A stretch of DNA of 54,972 nucleotides. It comes from Actinomycetaceae bacterium. GTDB taxonomy: Bacteria > Actinomycetota > Actinomycetes > Actinomycetales > Actinomycetaceae. The notes below the pieces were generated by a model. That model had not been told where the DNA came from. It worked only from the letters and a program-made list of their open reading frames with translations, and did not search any database. The stretch is from contig JAUNVP010000018.1 of the NCBI GenBank assembly GCA_030537615.1, forward strand, positions 1 to 54,972, in the 5' to 3' direction. This document shows, one piece after another, positions 9,101 to 18,048 of this stretch. The position numbers and the translations under genes were made by a program. Within the stretch, counting starts at the first letter, position 1; each line of letters begins with the position of its first letter.

Positions 9101-9681
9101 GTGTCCTCCAAAGTGAGTGACAGTTCGTGGATTTCTTCGTGAGCAGGCAAGTAGGGAGCCAGCGGAGCAAGTTCATCGAGACTAGTCAATCCCATGCGCT
9201 CGAGAAACTCAGAAGTAGTTCGAAAAAGAGTGGCGCCACTGGCAGTTTCACCAGCATCTTCAATCAACCCTCGAAGGACGAGGTTACGGATCACCGAATC
9301 AACGTTAACACCGCGGATAGCACTGACTTTCGCGCGGGTGACGGGCTGTCGATAAGCAACAACCGCAAGGGTTTCCAAGGCAGCTTGGGACAATTTTTGG
9401 GTGTGGTTACCAACAATAAACTGTTTGACAACACCGTCGAATTGAGGGGCAGAGTAAAAACGCCAACCGTCTGCAACGTTGCGTAATTCAAAACCGCGGC
9501 ATTGTTCCTCGTACTCGCGTCGCAGTGCCTGGAGTGCGTCATCAACACGCTGGACCGGAACCTCGAGGGCTGTCGCGAGGTCAACCGCAGAGGCCGGTGA
9601 ATCGACCACCATGAGGATCGCCTCGAGTCCGCGTCGAATGTCATCATCGGTCGCAGTTGACAGCGTCGACTGGTGCTCCAT
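9097..9681 (-). CDS. scpB: Segregation and condensation protein B
   Basis: The 194-residue ScpB has tandem winged-helix domains. The segments IRRGLEAILMVVDSPASAVDLA and LSQAALETLAVVAYRQPVTRA are hallmark ScpB sequences. With ScpA it forms the non-SMC part of the bacterial condensin that organises and segregates chromosomes; no smc gene is in the window. GGGAGG lies 7 nt before the ATG. It overlaps the pseudouridine synthase gene by 4 nt and follows scpA by 35 nt. Confidence 0.93.
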   Translation of the reverse strand: MEHQSTLSTATDDDIRRGLEAILMVVDSPASAVDLATALEVPVQRVDDALQALRREYEEQCRGFELRNVADGWRFYSAPQFDGVVKQFIVGNHTQKLSQAALETLAVVAYRQPVTRAKVSAIRGVNVDSVIRNLVLRGLIEDAGETASGATLFRTTSEFLERMGLTSLDELAPLAPYLPAHEEIHELSLTLEDT

Positions 9682-9716
9682 GTTGACCTCCCGGCAATAT
9701 CAGCGAAATGTTACGG

Positions 9717-10589
9717 CTATTCTACCGTGTCGAGGACTGAACTCGAATCCGACGCCGCGGGATCGCTGACAACGTCCTCATCATCGATGTGCATCGCCGC
9801 GACATCGGTATCTTGTCCGGTCCATTCAATCAGTAGCGGCATGAGTGGCTTTTCCTGGTGGAAACGGACAACTCCCTCTCGATAGAGATCGAGAATTGCT
9901 AAGAACCGTGAAACGACCGTATTGAGATCTGCGGCGGTATCGCATAGCTCAACGAAAGTCGCTTGCTTGATTTTCTTGAGACGCCCCAGAATGTACTGTG
10001 CTTGTGGTCGAACGGGAACAAGTGGGTCGTGCAGATGTGTTGTCACGACGGTGGGAGGCTTGCGAGAAAGTGCCTCCGCGGCCAAACGAGCCAGTTGCTC
10101 TGGAGTCGCAGACCACGTCAGTGTTGGCAATAGAGATACGAATTTATCCTCGAGTTCACCGTGTCTCGGATGCGAAGCTGCGTGAGTATCCCACAGACCG
10201 CCAAACACGGCGGCAACCTGCTTAAATGCCCGGTATTGAAGGAGTCGGGAAAAGAGCAGATCTCTGGCTTCGAGGTACTCCCAATCCTCTTCGAGATCAT
10301 CCTCGTCGTGCGGGAGTAGGCTACGTGCCTTCATGTCGAGCAAGGTAGCAGCTACCACGAGAAACTCAGATGTTTGGGACAGGTCTGGTTCACGTTTCAT
10401 GTAGGCGATAAAGTCGTCCGTGACCTGCGCGAGAGATACCTCGGTAATATCGAGTTTCCGTTTGGAAATTAAACCAAGCAATAGGTCGAACGGGCCGGAG
10501 AAGTTGTCGAGATTAACAACGAACTTGTCGTCAGTTTCGTCCAGCTCATCAATGTCGAGGAGTACGTTGTTCACGGCGCTAGGCGGCAT
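9717..10589 (-). CDS. scpA: Segregation and condensation protein A
   Basis: The 290-residue ScpA kleisin bridges SMC heads and binds ScpB. The N-terminal motif FVVNLDNFSGPFDLLLGLI followed by SKRKLDITEVSLAQVTDDF is diagnostic. The middle is acidic (HDEDDLEEDWEYLEARDLL) and the C-terminal winged helix ends near FHQEKPLMPLLIEWTG, followed by an acidic Ser/Asp tail. The ATG overlaps the end of parA by 11 nt and no clear ribosome-binding site is seen, so an alternative GTG at 10574 is possible. Confidence 0.92.
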   Translation of the reverse strand: MPPSAVNNVLLDIDELDETDDKFVVNLDNFSGPFDLLLGLISKRKLDITEVSLAQVTDDFIAYMKREPDLSQTSEFLVVAATLLDMKARSLLPHDEDDLEEDWEYLEARDLLFSRLLQYRAFKQVAAVFGGLWDTHAASHPRHGELEDKFVSLLPTLTWSATPEQLARLAAEALSRKPPTVVTTHLHDPLVPVRPQAQYILGRLKKIKQATFVELCDTAADLNTVVSRFLAILDLYREGVVRFHQEKPLMPLLIEWTGQDTDVAAMHIDDEDVVSDPAASDSSSVLDTVE

Positions 10590-11463
10590 CGCCGCGTGCG
10601 ATCACTTCACGAGCCAGACGCCGGTAGGCGTGTGCACCGGGATGGGTGGGAGCGTAGGAGGTAATCGGTTCGGTTGCAACCGACGCATCGGGGAACTTGA
10701 CGGTACGGCTGATCTTCGTGTCGTAGACCTTGTCTCCGAAAGCTTGTTCAAGCCGTTCGAGCACTTCGCGAGCATGGAGGGTACGGGCATCAACCATGGT
10801 GGCGAGAATACCGTCGATCTTCAAACGAGGATTCAAACGATCGTGCACCATGTCGATGGTGTCAACGAGGAGAGCCACACCTCGCAGTGCAAAGAATTCG
10901 GCTTCGAGCGGAATCATCACGCCGTGAGCTGCCGTCAGCGCATTAACCGTGAGGAGGCCGAGTGAGGGCTGACAATCAATGAGAATAACGTCATATTCAT
11001 CGATGATGGGGCGCAACACTCGCGTCAGTGCCTGTTCGCGAGCCACCTCATTAACGAGCTGGACTTCCGCGGCTGAAAGGTCAATATTCGCCGGAACCAG
11101 ATCGAGGTTGGCGATCTTTGTTTCCTGAATAGTGTCTCGAATCGAGAGCTTCGGATTGAGAAGCAGGTTGTAGATTGTGAGATCGAGATCTTGTGAATTA
11201 ATTCCCAGCCCGGCACTGGCAGCACCCTGGGGATCAAAGTCAATCACTAAAACGCGCCGACCGTACTCCGCGAGAGAGGCGGCGAGATTAATAACCGTCG
11301 TCGTTTTCCCTACTCCCCCCTTCTGGTTACACATCGCAATGATACGTGCGGGACCGTGGCCGTTTAAGGGGGCGGGCGTCGGGAAATCGTCGTCTCTTCC
11401 CCCCTCGGGGGGAACAGGAACGAGGCCGGGCTGAATGTCACTCACTCCCCTAGGATATGACAT
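10579..11463 (-). CDS. parA: ParA-family ATPase
   Basis: A Walker-type ATPase of 294 residues with the deviant P-loop KGGVGKTT (48-55), FDPQGAASAGLG and DVILIDCQPSLGLLTVNAL. The first 38 residues are a Pro- and Asp-rich extension. Beside scpAB and xerD it matches the ParA-like protein of the conserved actinobacterial xerD-parA-scpA-scpB cluster, which is distinct from the origin-proximal ParA; no parB is in the window. It may position or segregate DNA with the SMC complex. The ATG at 11463 has a poor ribosome site; a GTG six codons later directly follows AGGGGA, too close for standard spacing. Start uncertain. Confidence 0.9.
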   Translation of the reverse strand: MSYPRGVSDIQPGLVPVPPEGGRDDDFPTPAPLNGHGPARIIAMCNQKGGVGKTTTVINLAASLAEYGRRVLVIDFDPQGAASAGLGINSQDLDLTIYNLLLNPKLSIRDTIQETKIANLDLVPANIDLSAAEVQLVNEVAREQALTRVLRPIIDEYDVILIDCQPSLGLLTVNALTAAHGVMIPLEAEFFALRGVALLVDTIDMVHDRLNPRLKIDGILATMVDARTLHAREVLERLEQAFGDKVYDTKISRTVKFPDASVATEPITSYAPTHPGAHAYRRLAREVIARGDAA

Positions 11464-11490
11464 TGCTCGTCGTTGTGTCGGGGGGACACT

Positions 11491-12426
11491 CTATCCAAGC
11501 GCACGCGGGTGGGTTGCCGCATGGACTTCTCGCAGAGTCGAAATGGAGACTTTCGTGTATATCTGAGTGGTATTCACGCTGGCGTGTCCGAGCAATTCTT
11601 GAACATCGCGGATGGAGGCCCCGCCTTCGAGCAAGTGAGTGGCGAAAGAATGACGCAGGGTGTGGGGTGACACGTCCTGCTCAATGTCGGCTTCGCTGGC
11701 CACTGTAGAGATTATTTCCCACGCGCTTTGGCGCGAGAGTGGACGGCCTCTCTTATTGAGGAACAGGGCGTGGGCCCCCTCCCCTTTGGCTGCCAGTTCT
11801 GGACGTCCGTTGCGCAGGTAGAGATCAATCGCTGCGATGGCGTAGCGGCCCAGCGGGACGATTCGTTCTTTTCGTCCTTTTCCAAAGAGCCTAACGTGGG
11901 GAAAATCGCCCTCGAGTTCAAGATCATCGGCGGATAACGCGATGATTTCACTAATCCGTGCCCCCGTGCCATAGAGAAGTTCAAGAAGAGCGGTGTCTCG
12001 AAGTCCTATGGCCCCAGAATGTGAACGAGCAGCCGCAAGTAAGTCTCCCACCTGGTCTATCCGCAGGGCTTTCGGAAGAGAGCTGCCCGATCGAGCCTTT
12101 TCGATCGATACCGTCGGGTCTGACTTGATGAGATCCTCATCGATGGCGAAGCGAAATAGCGATTTGATTGAGGAGCGTGCACGAGCGATTGACGAACGCG
12201 CGAGAGACTTACCCGTCACACGCCCATTCGCAAGCCCAGCGAGGTGGGTATCTATCTGTCGCGACGTCACGTCCCCGATTGCCGTATTCGATCCAAGATC
12301 GGCGATGAAACGTTCGAGATCTCGTCGATAGTTAGACACCGTATGCGGGGACGCCCCTTTTTCGAACGCAAGATAATCGACAAAGTCGGCTACACATGCT
12401 GAAAGCGAAGATTCTGAGGCGACCAT
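11491..12426 (-). CDS. xerD: Site-specific tyrosine recombinase XerD
   Basis: The 311-residue recombinase resolves chromosome dimers at dif with XerC and FtsK. The N-terminal SAM-like core-binding domain (about 8-105) precedes the catalytic domain with all expected residues: Arg157 (GTGARISE), Lys in GKGRKER (183-188), His255 and Arg258 (SPHTLRHSFATHLLEGG), His281 (LLGHAS) and Tyr290 (NTTQIYTKV). It is first in the minus-strand array, 27 nt before parA, and shares its 181-nt upstream region with divergent tkt. No dif-like site was noticed in the window. XerD rather than XerC is inferred from neighbours. Confidence 0.92.
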   Translation of the reverse strand: MVASESSLSACVADFVDYLAFEKGASPHTVSNYRRDLERFIADLGSNTAIGDVTSRQIDTHLAGLANGRVTGKSLARSSIARARSSIKSLFRFAIDEDLIKSDPTVSIEKARSGSSLPKALRIDQVGDLLAAARSHSGAIGLRDTALLELLYGTGARISEIIALSADDLELEGDFPHVRLFGKGRKERIVPLGRYAIAAIDLYLRNGRPELAAKGEGAHALFLNKRGRPLSRQSAWEIISTVASEADIEQDVSPHTLRHSFATHLLEGGASIRDVQELLGHASVNTTQIYTKVSISTLREVHAATHPRALG

Positions 12427-12607
12427 ATTCTCTAGTCTAGTCGGCGTCTGACTGCACTTCGATAACCACTGAAATTAGGTCCTGTGTTCTACGCCAAGCG
12501 ATTTAACGGGGATATCCTGATGACAATAAGACGCAACACGATGCCGATTCGTGCTTTTACAGATAATCTCGGAACAAGTACTCGTTACGACACACAGAGA
12601 GGTGACC

Positions 12608-14671
12608 ATGGCGCTCGCCTGGAATGAACTCGATACCCGTGCAGTAAAGACTGCAAAGATGCTCGCTGCTGACGCGGTTGAAAAAGCAGGTTCCGGACAT
12701 CCCGGCACAGCTATTTCGTTAGCCCCCGCCGCCTACCTGCTATTCCAACGTCGGATGGCTCTCGATCCCACGGATCATCTGTGGCTCGGGCGTGATCGCT
12801 TCGTCATGTCCGCTGGCCACTCGTCACTAACCCAATACATCAGCCTCTACTTGGCAGGTGCGGGACTCGAACTTGATGATCTGAAAGCATTTCGCACGTT
12901 TGGTTCGAAGACTCCTGGGCACCCCGAGTACAAGCACACAGATTTCGTAGAAATCACCACAGGACCTCTGGGGTCCGGCCTGTCATCAGCGGTTGGTATG
13001 GCCATGGCACAACGCCGGGTCCGCGGGATGTTCGACCCCGAGGCCCCCGCCGGAGAATCACCCTTTGACCATCGCGTGTATGTCATTGCCGGGGATGGTT
13101 GCCTCCAGGAAGGTATCAGCTCCGAAGCCTCCTCTCTTGCCGGTACTCAGGAACTCGGAAACCTCATCCTCATCTGGGACGACAACCATATTTCGATTGA
13201 GGACGACACCAACATCGCGTTTACCGAAGATGTACTCAAGCGCTACGAATCCTATGGTTGGCACGTCCAGTCCGTCCAATGGAAACGCGGAGACGAGTAC
13301 ACCGAAGACGTCAATGCGCTCGACGAAGCCTTGGCTAATGCGGAAGCCGAAACCACAAAACCATCGATTATTGCCCTGCGCACCATCATCGGCTGGCCAA
13401 CCCCCGGTAAGCAGAACACCGGAAATATTCACGGCGCACCCCTCGGGGACGACGCTCTACGTGGACTCAAGGAAGCACTCGGGATGGATCCCGACGCAAT
13501 GTTCGGAATCGATGAAGAGGCCGTCGCTCACGCCCAAAACAACGCCGCCGAACGAGGTCGGGAAGCCCGCGCCGTGTGGGATAAGAAGTTCAGCTCCTGG
13601 CGCGAAGCAAATCCTGAACGCGCTCAACTCCTCGACCGGATTCAAAGCGGTAAGCTCCCCGAAGGCTGGGACGATTCCCTCCCCGTATTCGAAGAAGGTA
13701 AGGCTGTCGCCACTCGTGCTGCTTCGGGCCAGGTGCTCAACGCCATCGCCTCGGCCGTTCCCGAACTGTGGGGTGGGTCTGCAGATCTCGCCGGCTCGAA
13801 TAACACGCTGATGAAGGGAGAACCGTCGTTCCTTCCCGTCGATCGCTCGTCGAAGATGTTCTCCGGGAACCCCTACGGCCGCAATCTCCACTTCGGAGTT
13901 CGCGAACACGGTATGGGCGCCATCCTCAACGGTATTGCGCTCGAAGGCCTCACCCGAGTGTACGGTGGAACATTCTTCGTATTCTCCGATTACATGCGCG
14001 GTGCTGTGCGTCTTGCATCGTTTATGAACCTTCCGGTGACCTACGTCTGGACGCACGATTCGATCGGCGTGGGAGAAGATGGACCGACCCACCAGCCGGT
14101 CGAGCATCTCGCGGCTTATCGCGCGATCCCGAATCTGCAAATTGTCCGTCCGGCGGATGCTGCAGAAACGGCACAAGCGTGGAAGGCTACACTCGAACAG
14201 GACGGACCGGTTGGTCTCATTCTCACCCGACAGGCACTACCTAACCCCGCTCGCGGCGAAGGCACTGGCCTCGCTCCAGCTGAGGGACTTGCCAAGGGCG
14301 GCTATGTGCTTTCAGATTGCGATGGAACTCCCGATCTCATCATTATGGCCTCCGGTTCCGAAGTGCAGTTCGCGCTCGAAGCCAAGGAACAGTTGAGTGA
14401 CGTGAAGGTTCGCGTGGTTTCGATGCCGTGTATGGAATGGTTTGATGCCCAGGATGAGGAATACCGCGAGACGGTGCTCCCCTCGAACGTTAAGGCTCGC
14501 GTCTCCGTTGAAGCTGGAATCGCTATGCCGTGGATGAAGTACCTCGGTTGCTCAGGCAAGGCGGTCTCGATTGAAACCTTCGGTGGCGTCGGAAGTGCGA
14601 ACGAACTGTTCGAGCACTTTGGAATCACGACCGAAAACGTCGTCAAGACAGCGCGCGAAGTTCTCGCCTAG
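12608..14671 (+). CDS. tkt: Transketolase
   Basis: A thiamine-diphosphate enzyme moving two-carbon units between sugar phosphates in the non-oxidative pentose phosphate pathway. The 687-residue protein has GSGHPGTAISLAP (28-40, His31), the ThDP motif beginning GDGCLQEGISSEA and ending with a conserved DDN segment, and FGVREHGMGAILNGIAL in the Pyr domain. The start ATG at 12608 has AGAGAGG upstream and matches the usual N terminus; the frame extends to 12551 without a better start. No transaldolase gene follows, although tkt-tal-zwf is a frequent actinobacterial order. Confidence 0.96.
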   Translation: MALAWNELDTRAVKTAKMLAADAVEKAGSGHPGTAISLAPAAYLLFQRRMALDPTDHLWLGRDRFVMSAGHSSLTQYISLYLAGAGLELDDLKAFRTFGSKTPGHPEYKHTDFVEITTGPLGSGLSSAVGMAMAQRRVRGMFDPEAPAGESPFDHRVYVIAGDGCLQEGISSEASSLAGTQELGNLILIWDDNHISIEDDTNIAFTEDVLKRYESYGWHVQSVQWKRGDEYTEDVNALDEALANAEAETTKPSIIALRTIIGWPTPGKQNTGNIHGAPLGDDALRGLKEALGMDPDAMFGIDEEAVAHAQNNAAERGREARAVWDKKFSSWREANPERAQLLDRIQSGKLPEGWDDSLPVFEEGKAVATRAASGQVLNAIASAVPELWGGSADLAGSNNTLMKGEPSFLPVDRSSKMFSGNPYGRNLHFGVREHGMGAILNGIALEGLTRVYGGTFFVFSDYMRGAVRLASFMNLPVTYVWTHDSIGVGEDGPTHQPVEHLAAYRAIPNLQIVRPADAAETAQAWKATLEQDGPVGLILTRQALPNPARGEGTGLAPAEGLAKGGYVLSDCDGTPDLIIMASGSEVQFALEAKEQLSDVKVRVVSMPCMEWFDAQDEEYRETVLPSNVKARVSVEAGIAMPWMKYLGCSGKAVSIETFGGVGSANELFEHFGITTENVVKTAREVLA

Positions 14672-14682
14672 ATTCGGATGAC

Positions 14683-14709
14683 GAAAGGCCCCGCCAGGCG
14701 GGGCCTTTC
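14683..14709. terminator. Bidirectional hairpin between tkt and the HerA-like gene
   Basis: GAAAGGCCCCGCC (14683-14695) and GGCGGGGCCTTTC (14697-14709) form a 12-13 bp GC-rich perfect inverted repeat. It sits 11 nt after the tkt stop and 26 nt before the stop of the convergent ATPase gene. No long T-run follows on either strand; the AAA/TTT bases lie inside the stem. Confidence 0.8.
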
Positions 14710-14735
14710 GTGTAAACGGTGTATTGACAGGAGCT

Positions 14736-16370
14736 TTAACGTCGACGCCGCCGAGTGCCGAAGATAGTTCGTGAAATCTCCCGGCCGAGCTGGGTACCAA
14801 ACGATCGCATAGCGTTAGAGAGCATGCCAGTGACAACATCTCCCAGGGAATCGTCATTCGCGGCCCGCTGAGATTTTGAACGCGTTTTTTCCGTTCCTCG
14901 AATTGCGTCTTCCAGCTCCTCGTCGTCGTACTTGGGACGGATATCAGGCCCGTCCGACACCGTGGTCTGTTCAGCGCGCGCGGGTGGGGCGGGCTCATCG
15001 TTCGGCACTTCTGAGAGCGCTTCAAAGGCAGAATAAGGATCGGTTGATTCGAGGTACTTGGCGCGGATCACCGAGTCAGTGACCACTCGATCAATGATGT
15101 CGGCATCGGCCACGCCCATGTCCGCAGCGGGGGCACACAATCGCGTCGGTGCTACCGGTGTGGGAACCCCTTTATCACCGAGCACGGTGACAAGTGCTTC
15201 TCCCGTCCCGAGCGTCGTGATGACTTCTTCCAAGTCAAGTTGCGTCTTCGGAAAGGTTGACACGGTGTCTTTGAGCTTATCGACGTCCTTCGGGGTGTAT
15301 GCCCGCAGAGCATGCATCACGCGAGAGCCGAGCTGAGAAAGCACGGCCTCGGGAATATCCTGGGGAGTTTGGGTGATGAAGAAAACACCAACCCCCTTGG
15401 ATCGAATGAGTTTGACCGTTTGGACAACTTGGTCGAGAAAAGTGGGGGAAGCAGATTTGAAGAGGAGATGCGCCTCGTCGAAGAAGAAGACCAGTTTCGG
15501 CTTCGGCTGATCCCCCACCTCGGGAAGCGTGTCGAACAGGTCGGCAAGAAGCCACATAATGAAGGTTGAAACCAGAGCGGGACGAGTATCGAGTTGTGGG
15601 ATGGCGAGCGATGAAATGATGCCGCGACCGTCCTCATCGAGTCGGAAGAAGTCTTTCGTGTCAAATGCCGGTGTGCCAAAGAAGACATCCCCACCCTGAC
15701 TTTCCAAAACCGAAACAGACCGAAGAATGACTCCGGCTGTTGCTGAGGAAATCCCGCCGATTTCCTTCAGCTCGGCTTTTCCTTCATTGGTGAGATACTG
15801 CACTACCGCCTTGAGATCTTTGAGATCAATGAGGCCTAAGCCTCGTTGATCGGCCCACCCAAAGATCAGTTGAAGTGCCTGCTCCTGGGTCGTATTGAGG
15901 TCAAGCACTTTAGCCATAAGAAGCGGACCGAAGTCGGACACAGTGGCTCGTACCGGGGTCCCTTCTGTTCCCTCCGATCCGAGAGTGAGCATCTCGAGAG
16001 TAAACGCATCGGCCTTCCAATCTTGGCCGATCGTTTCGGTCCGAGATAGGAGTTTGTCCGACGCCTCACCGGGCTGAGCGAGACCCGTGAGATCCCCTTT
16101 GACATCGGTAAGAAACACCGAGACTCCATGGCTGGCGAGGCCCTCAGCGATGAGCTGGAGCGTCCGAGTTTTCCCGGTTCCTGTTGCTCCGGCAATGAGG
16201 CCGTGACGATTCATTGCCTTCAGAGGAAGCCGGATTTGCGCTTCCGGATAGGTATTCTTCTCGTCGATGAGGGCACCGAGCGTGATGCTCTCATCCGGTA
16301 GATCGTATCGTTCGGCAATGGAATGGACGAGGTCGGGGGTCATTCCCCACGCGGTAGTATTGTCGCTCAT
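14736..16370 (-). CDS. HerA-like (DUF853) P-loop ATPase
   Basis: A 544-residue member of the DUF853 / 'helicase HerA-like domain' family. It has Walker A GATGTGKTRT near residue 60 (LIAGATGTGKTRTLQLIAEG), Walker B PKLVFFFDEAHLLF, and FFITQTPQDIPEAVLSQLGSRV further on, with an acidic linker and a basic RRRRR C terminus. I chose the ATG at 16370 (MSDNTTAWGM) because upstream sequence to 16664 is shadow of the zwf promoter region. Family ATPases resemble DNA-pumping HerA/FtsK proteins, but the cellular role of this branch is not established. It interrupts tkt and zwf on the opposite strand. Confidence 0.88.
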   Translation of the reverse strand: MSDNTTAWGMTPDLVHSIAERYDLPDESITLGALIDEKNTYPEAQIRLPLKAMNRHGLIAGATGTGKTRTLQLIAEGLASHGVSVFLTDVKGDLTGLAQPGEASDKLLSRTETIGQDWKADAFTLEMLTLGSEGTEGTPVRATVSDFGPLLMAKVLDLNTTQEQALQLIFGWADQRGLGLIDLKDLKAVVQYLTNEGKAELKEIGGISSATAGVILRSVSVLESQGGDVFFGTPAFDTKDFFRLDEDGRGIISSLAIPQLDTRPALVSTFIMWLLADLFDTLPEVGDQPKPKLVFFFDEAHLLFKSASPTFLDQVVQTVKLIRSKGVGVFFITQTPQDIPEAVLSQLGSRVMHALRAYTPKDVDKLKDTVSTFPKTQLDLEEVITTLGTGEALVTVLGDKGVPTPVAPTRLCAPAADMGVADADIIDRVVTDSVIRAKYLESTDPYSAFEALSEVPNDEPAPPARAEQTTVSDGPDIRPKYDDEELEDAIRGTEKTRSKSQRAANDDSLGDVVTGMLSNAMRSFGTQLGREISRTIFGTRRRRR

Positions 16371-16509
16371 GGTGACAGTGTAACGACCGTGTTCAATATC
16401 GGTGTGGAATCGCGCTTTGTCACGACTTGGTCTATTCCACGCAGACCGCGATGGTGACGTACAGTGGAAGAACGAGAATTCACGACATCGTGTCAGGGGA
16501 GGTAGACCG

Positions 16510-18048
16510 GTGACCATACTGTCGGGCGGAGAGTTTCCCGACCTCCACGACCCTCGGGATCGGCGACTGCCGTTGATCGCACCGCCATGTGGCCTTGTTA
16601 TTTTTGGCATTACTGGCGACCTTGCTCGTAAGAAACTCGTGCCCGCGCTGTACGATCTTGCCAATCGTGGGCTTCTTCACCCGGCGTTTGCACTGACAGG
16701 ATTCGCTCGTCGCGATTGGAACGATGAGCAGTTTGAAGAATTTGTGCTCGCGTCCATTCGATCCCATTCCCGTACTGCATTCAGTCACGCAACCTGGGAG
16801 CAGTTCAAGGCTGGGCTTCGATTCGTTTCGGGGTCGTTCGATGACGCGACGGCATTCGATAACCTGGCCGCTACTGTACGTGAGCTCGACGAGACGCGTG
16901 GCACCGGAGGAAATCATGCGTTCTATCTGTCAATTCCCCCCAACTACTTCCCCGCCGTCGTCCAGCAACTTGCCCGATCCGGACTGAGCGATAACAACAC
17001 CGAAGCATTCCGCCGGATCATCATTGAAAAACCATTTGGACACGACTTGCAGACGGCGCAAGAACTATCGGAAGTCCTTCACGGTGTATTCGACGAATCC
17101 GATACTTTCCGTATCGACCACTATCTCGGTAAAGAGACTGTTCAGAATATCCTGGCGATGCGTTTTGCAAATATTATGTTTGAACCGCTGTGGAACGCGC
17201 GCTACGTCGACCACGTCCAGATCACGATGGCTGAGGATATCGGAATTGGAACGCGAGCGGGCTACTACGACGGCATTGGGGCAGCGCGTGACGTCATGCA
17301 GAACCATCTGCTCCAGCTCCTTGCCCTCACAGCGATGGAGGAGCCGGTAACCTTTGACGCTAACGATGTACGAATCGAAAAGCAGAAAGTCCTTTCCGCA
17401 GTCCGTCTGCCGAGCGATTTGGCAACCGCCTCGTGCGTTGGACAGTACACGGCAGGCTGGCAAGGTGGTCAGCATGTACGCGGATACCTCGAAGAAGACA
17501 ATATTGAGCCCAATTCGCTGACCGACACGTTCGCTGCGCTCACACTGTACGTTGACACGCGGCGCTGGGCGGGAGTGCCGTTCTATTTGCGCACCGGCAA
17601 ACGCCTTGGGAAGCGAGTGACGGAGATCGCGGTTGTATTCAAGCGCGCCGCGCACATTCCCTTCGACAATGAGTCGACGCAAGAACTTGGAAATAATGCG
17701 CTCGTCATTCGAGTCCAGCCCGATGAGGGGGTGACCATCAGGTTCGGAGCTAAGGTCCCGGGTATCGATATGCGAGTCCGGGATGTGACGATGGACTTCG
17801 GCTACGGTCACGCCTTTACCGAAGACTCCCCCGAAGCCTACGAACGCCTCATTCTCGATGCCCTTGCCGGAGAATCACCGCTGTTCCCCAATCAGCAAGA
17901 AGTCGAACTATCGTGGAAGATTCTCGATCCGGTGCTGGAGCACTGGGCCCGTAGCGGACAACCTGAACCGTATCGTCCGGGCACGTGGGGCCCGAGGTCC
18001 TCTCACGACATGCTCGCCCGAGAAGGACGGCTATGGAGGATTCCATGA
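16510..18048 (+). CDS. zwf: Glucose-6-phosphate dehydrogenase
   Basis: Oxidises glucose 6-phosphate to 6-phosphogluconolactone with NADP, entering the oxidative pentose phosphate pathway. The 512-residue enzyme has the dinucleotide motif GITGDLARKKL (33-43), EKPFG (173-177) and the active-site signature RIDHYLGKE (201-209). The start is GTG at 16510 with GGGGAGG upstream; the frame is open to 16402 but that part does not look like protein. The stop overlaps opcA (ATGA). Confidence 0.96.
   Translation: MTILSGGEFPDLHDPRDRRLPLIAPPCGLVIFGITGDLARKKLVPALYDLANRGLLHPAFALTGFARRDWNDEQFEEFVLASIRSHSRTAFSHATWEQFKAGLRFVSGSFDDATAFDNLAATVRELDETRGTGGNHAFYLSIPPNYFPAVVQQLARSGLSDNNTEAFRRIIIEKPFGHDLQTAQELSEVLHGVFDESDTFRIDHYLGKETVQNILAMRFANIMFEPLWNARYVDHVQITMAEDIGIGTRAGYYDGIGAARDVMQNHLLQLLALTAMEEPVTFDANDVRIEKQKVLSAVRLPSDLATASCVGQYTAGWQGGQHVRGYLEEDNIEPNSLTDTFAALTLYVDTRRWAGVPFYLRTGKRLGKRVTEIAVVFKRAAHIPFDNESTQELGNNALVIRVQPDEGVTIRFGAKVPGIDMRVRDVTMDFGYGHAFTEDSPEAYERLILDALAGESPLFPNQQEVELSWKILDPVLEHWARSGQPEPYRPGTWGPRSSHDMLAREGRLWRIP

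Noticed and set aside
12551-12607. N-terminal extension of transketolase
   Set aside because: Family N terminus and the ribosome-binding site both point to 12608.
16371-16664. N-terminal extension of the HerA-like ATPase
   Set aside because: It runs antisense through the zwf start; homologous domain begins shortly after the ATG at 16370.
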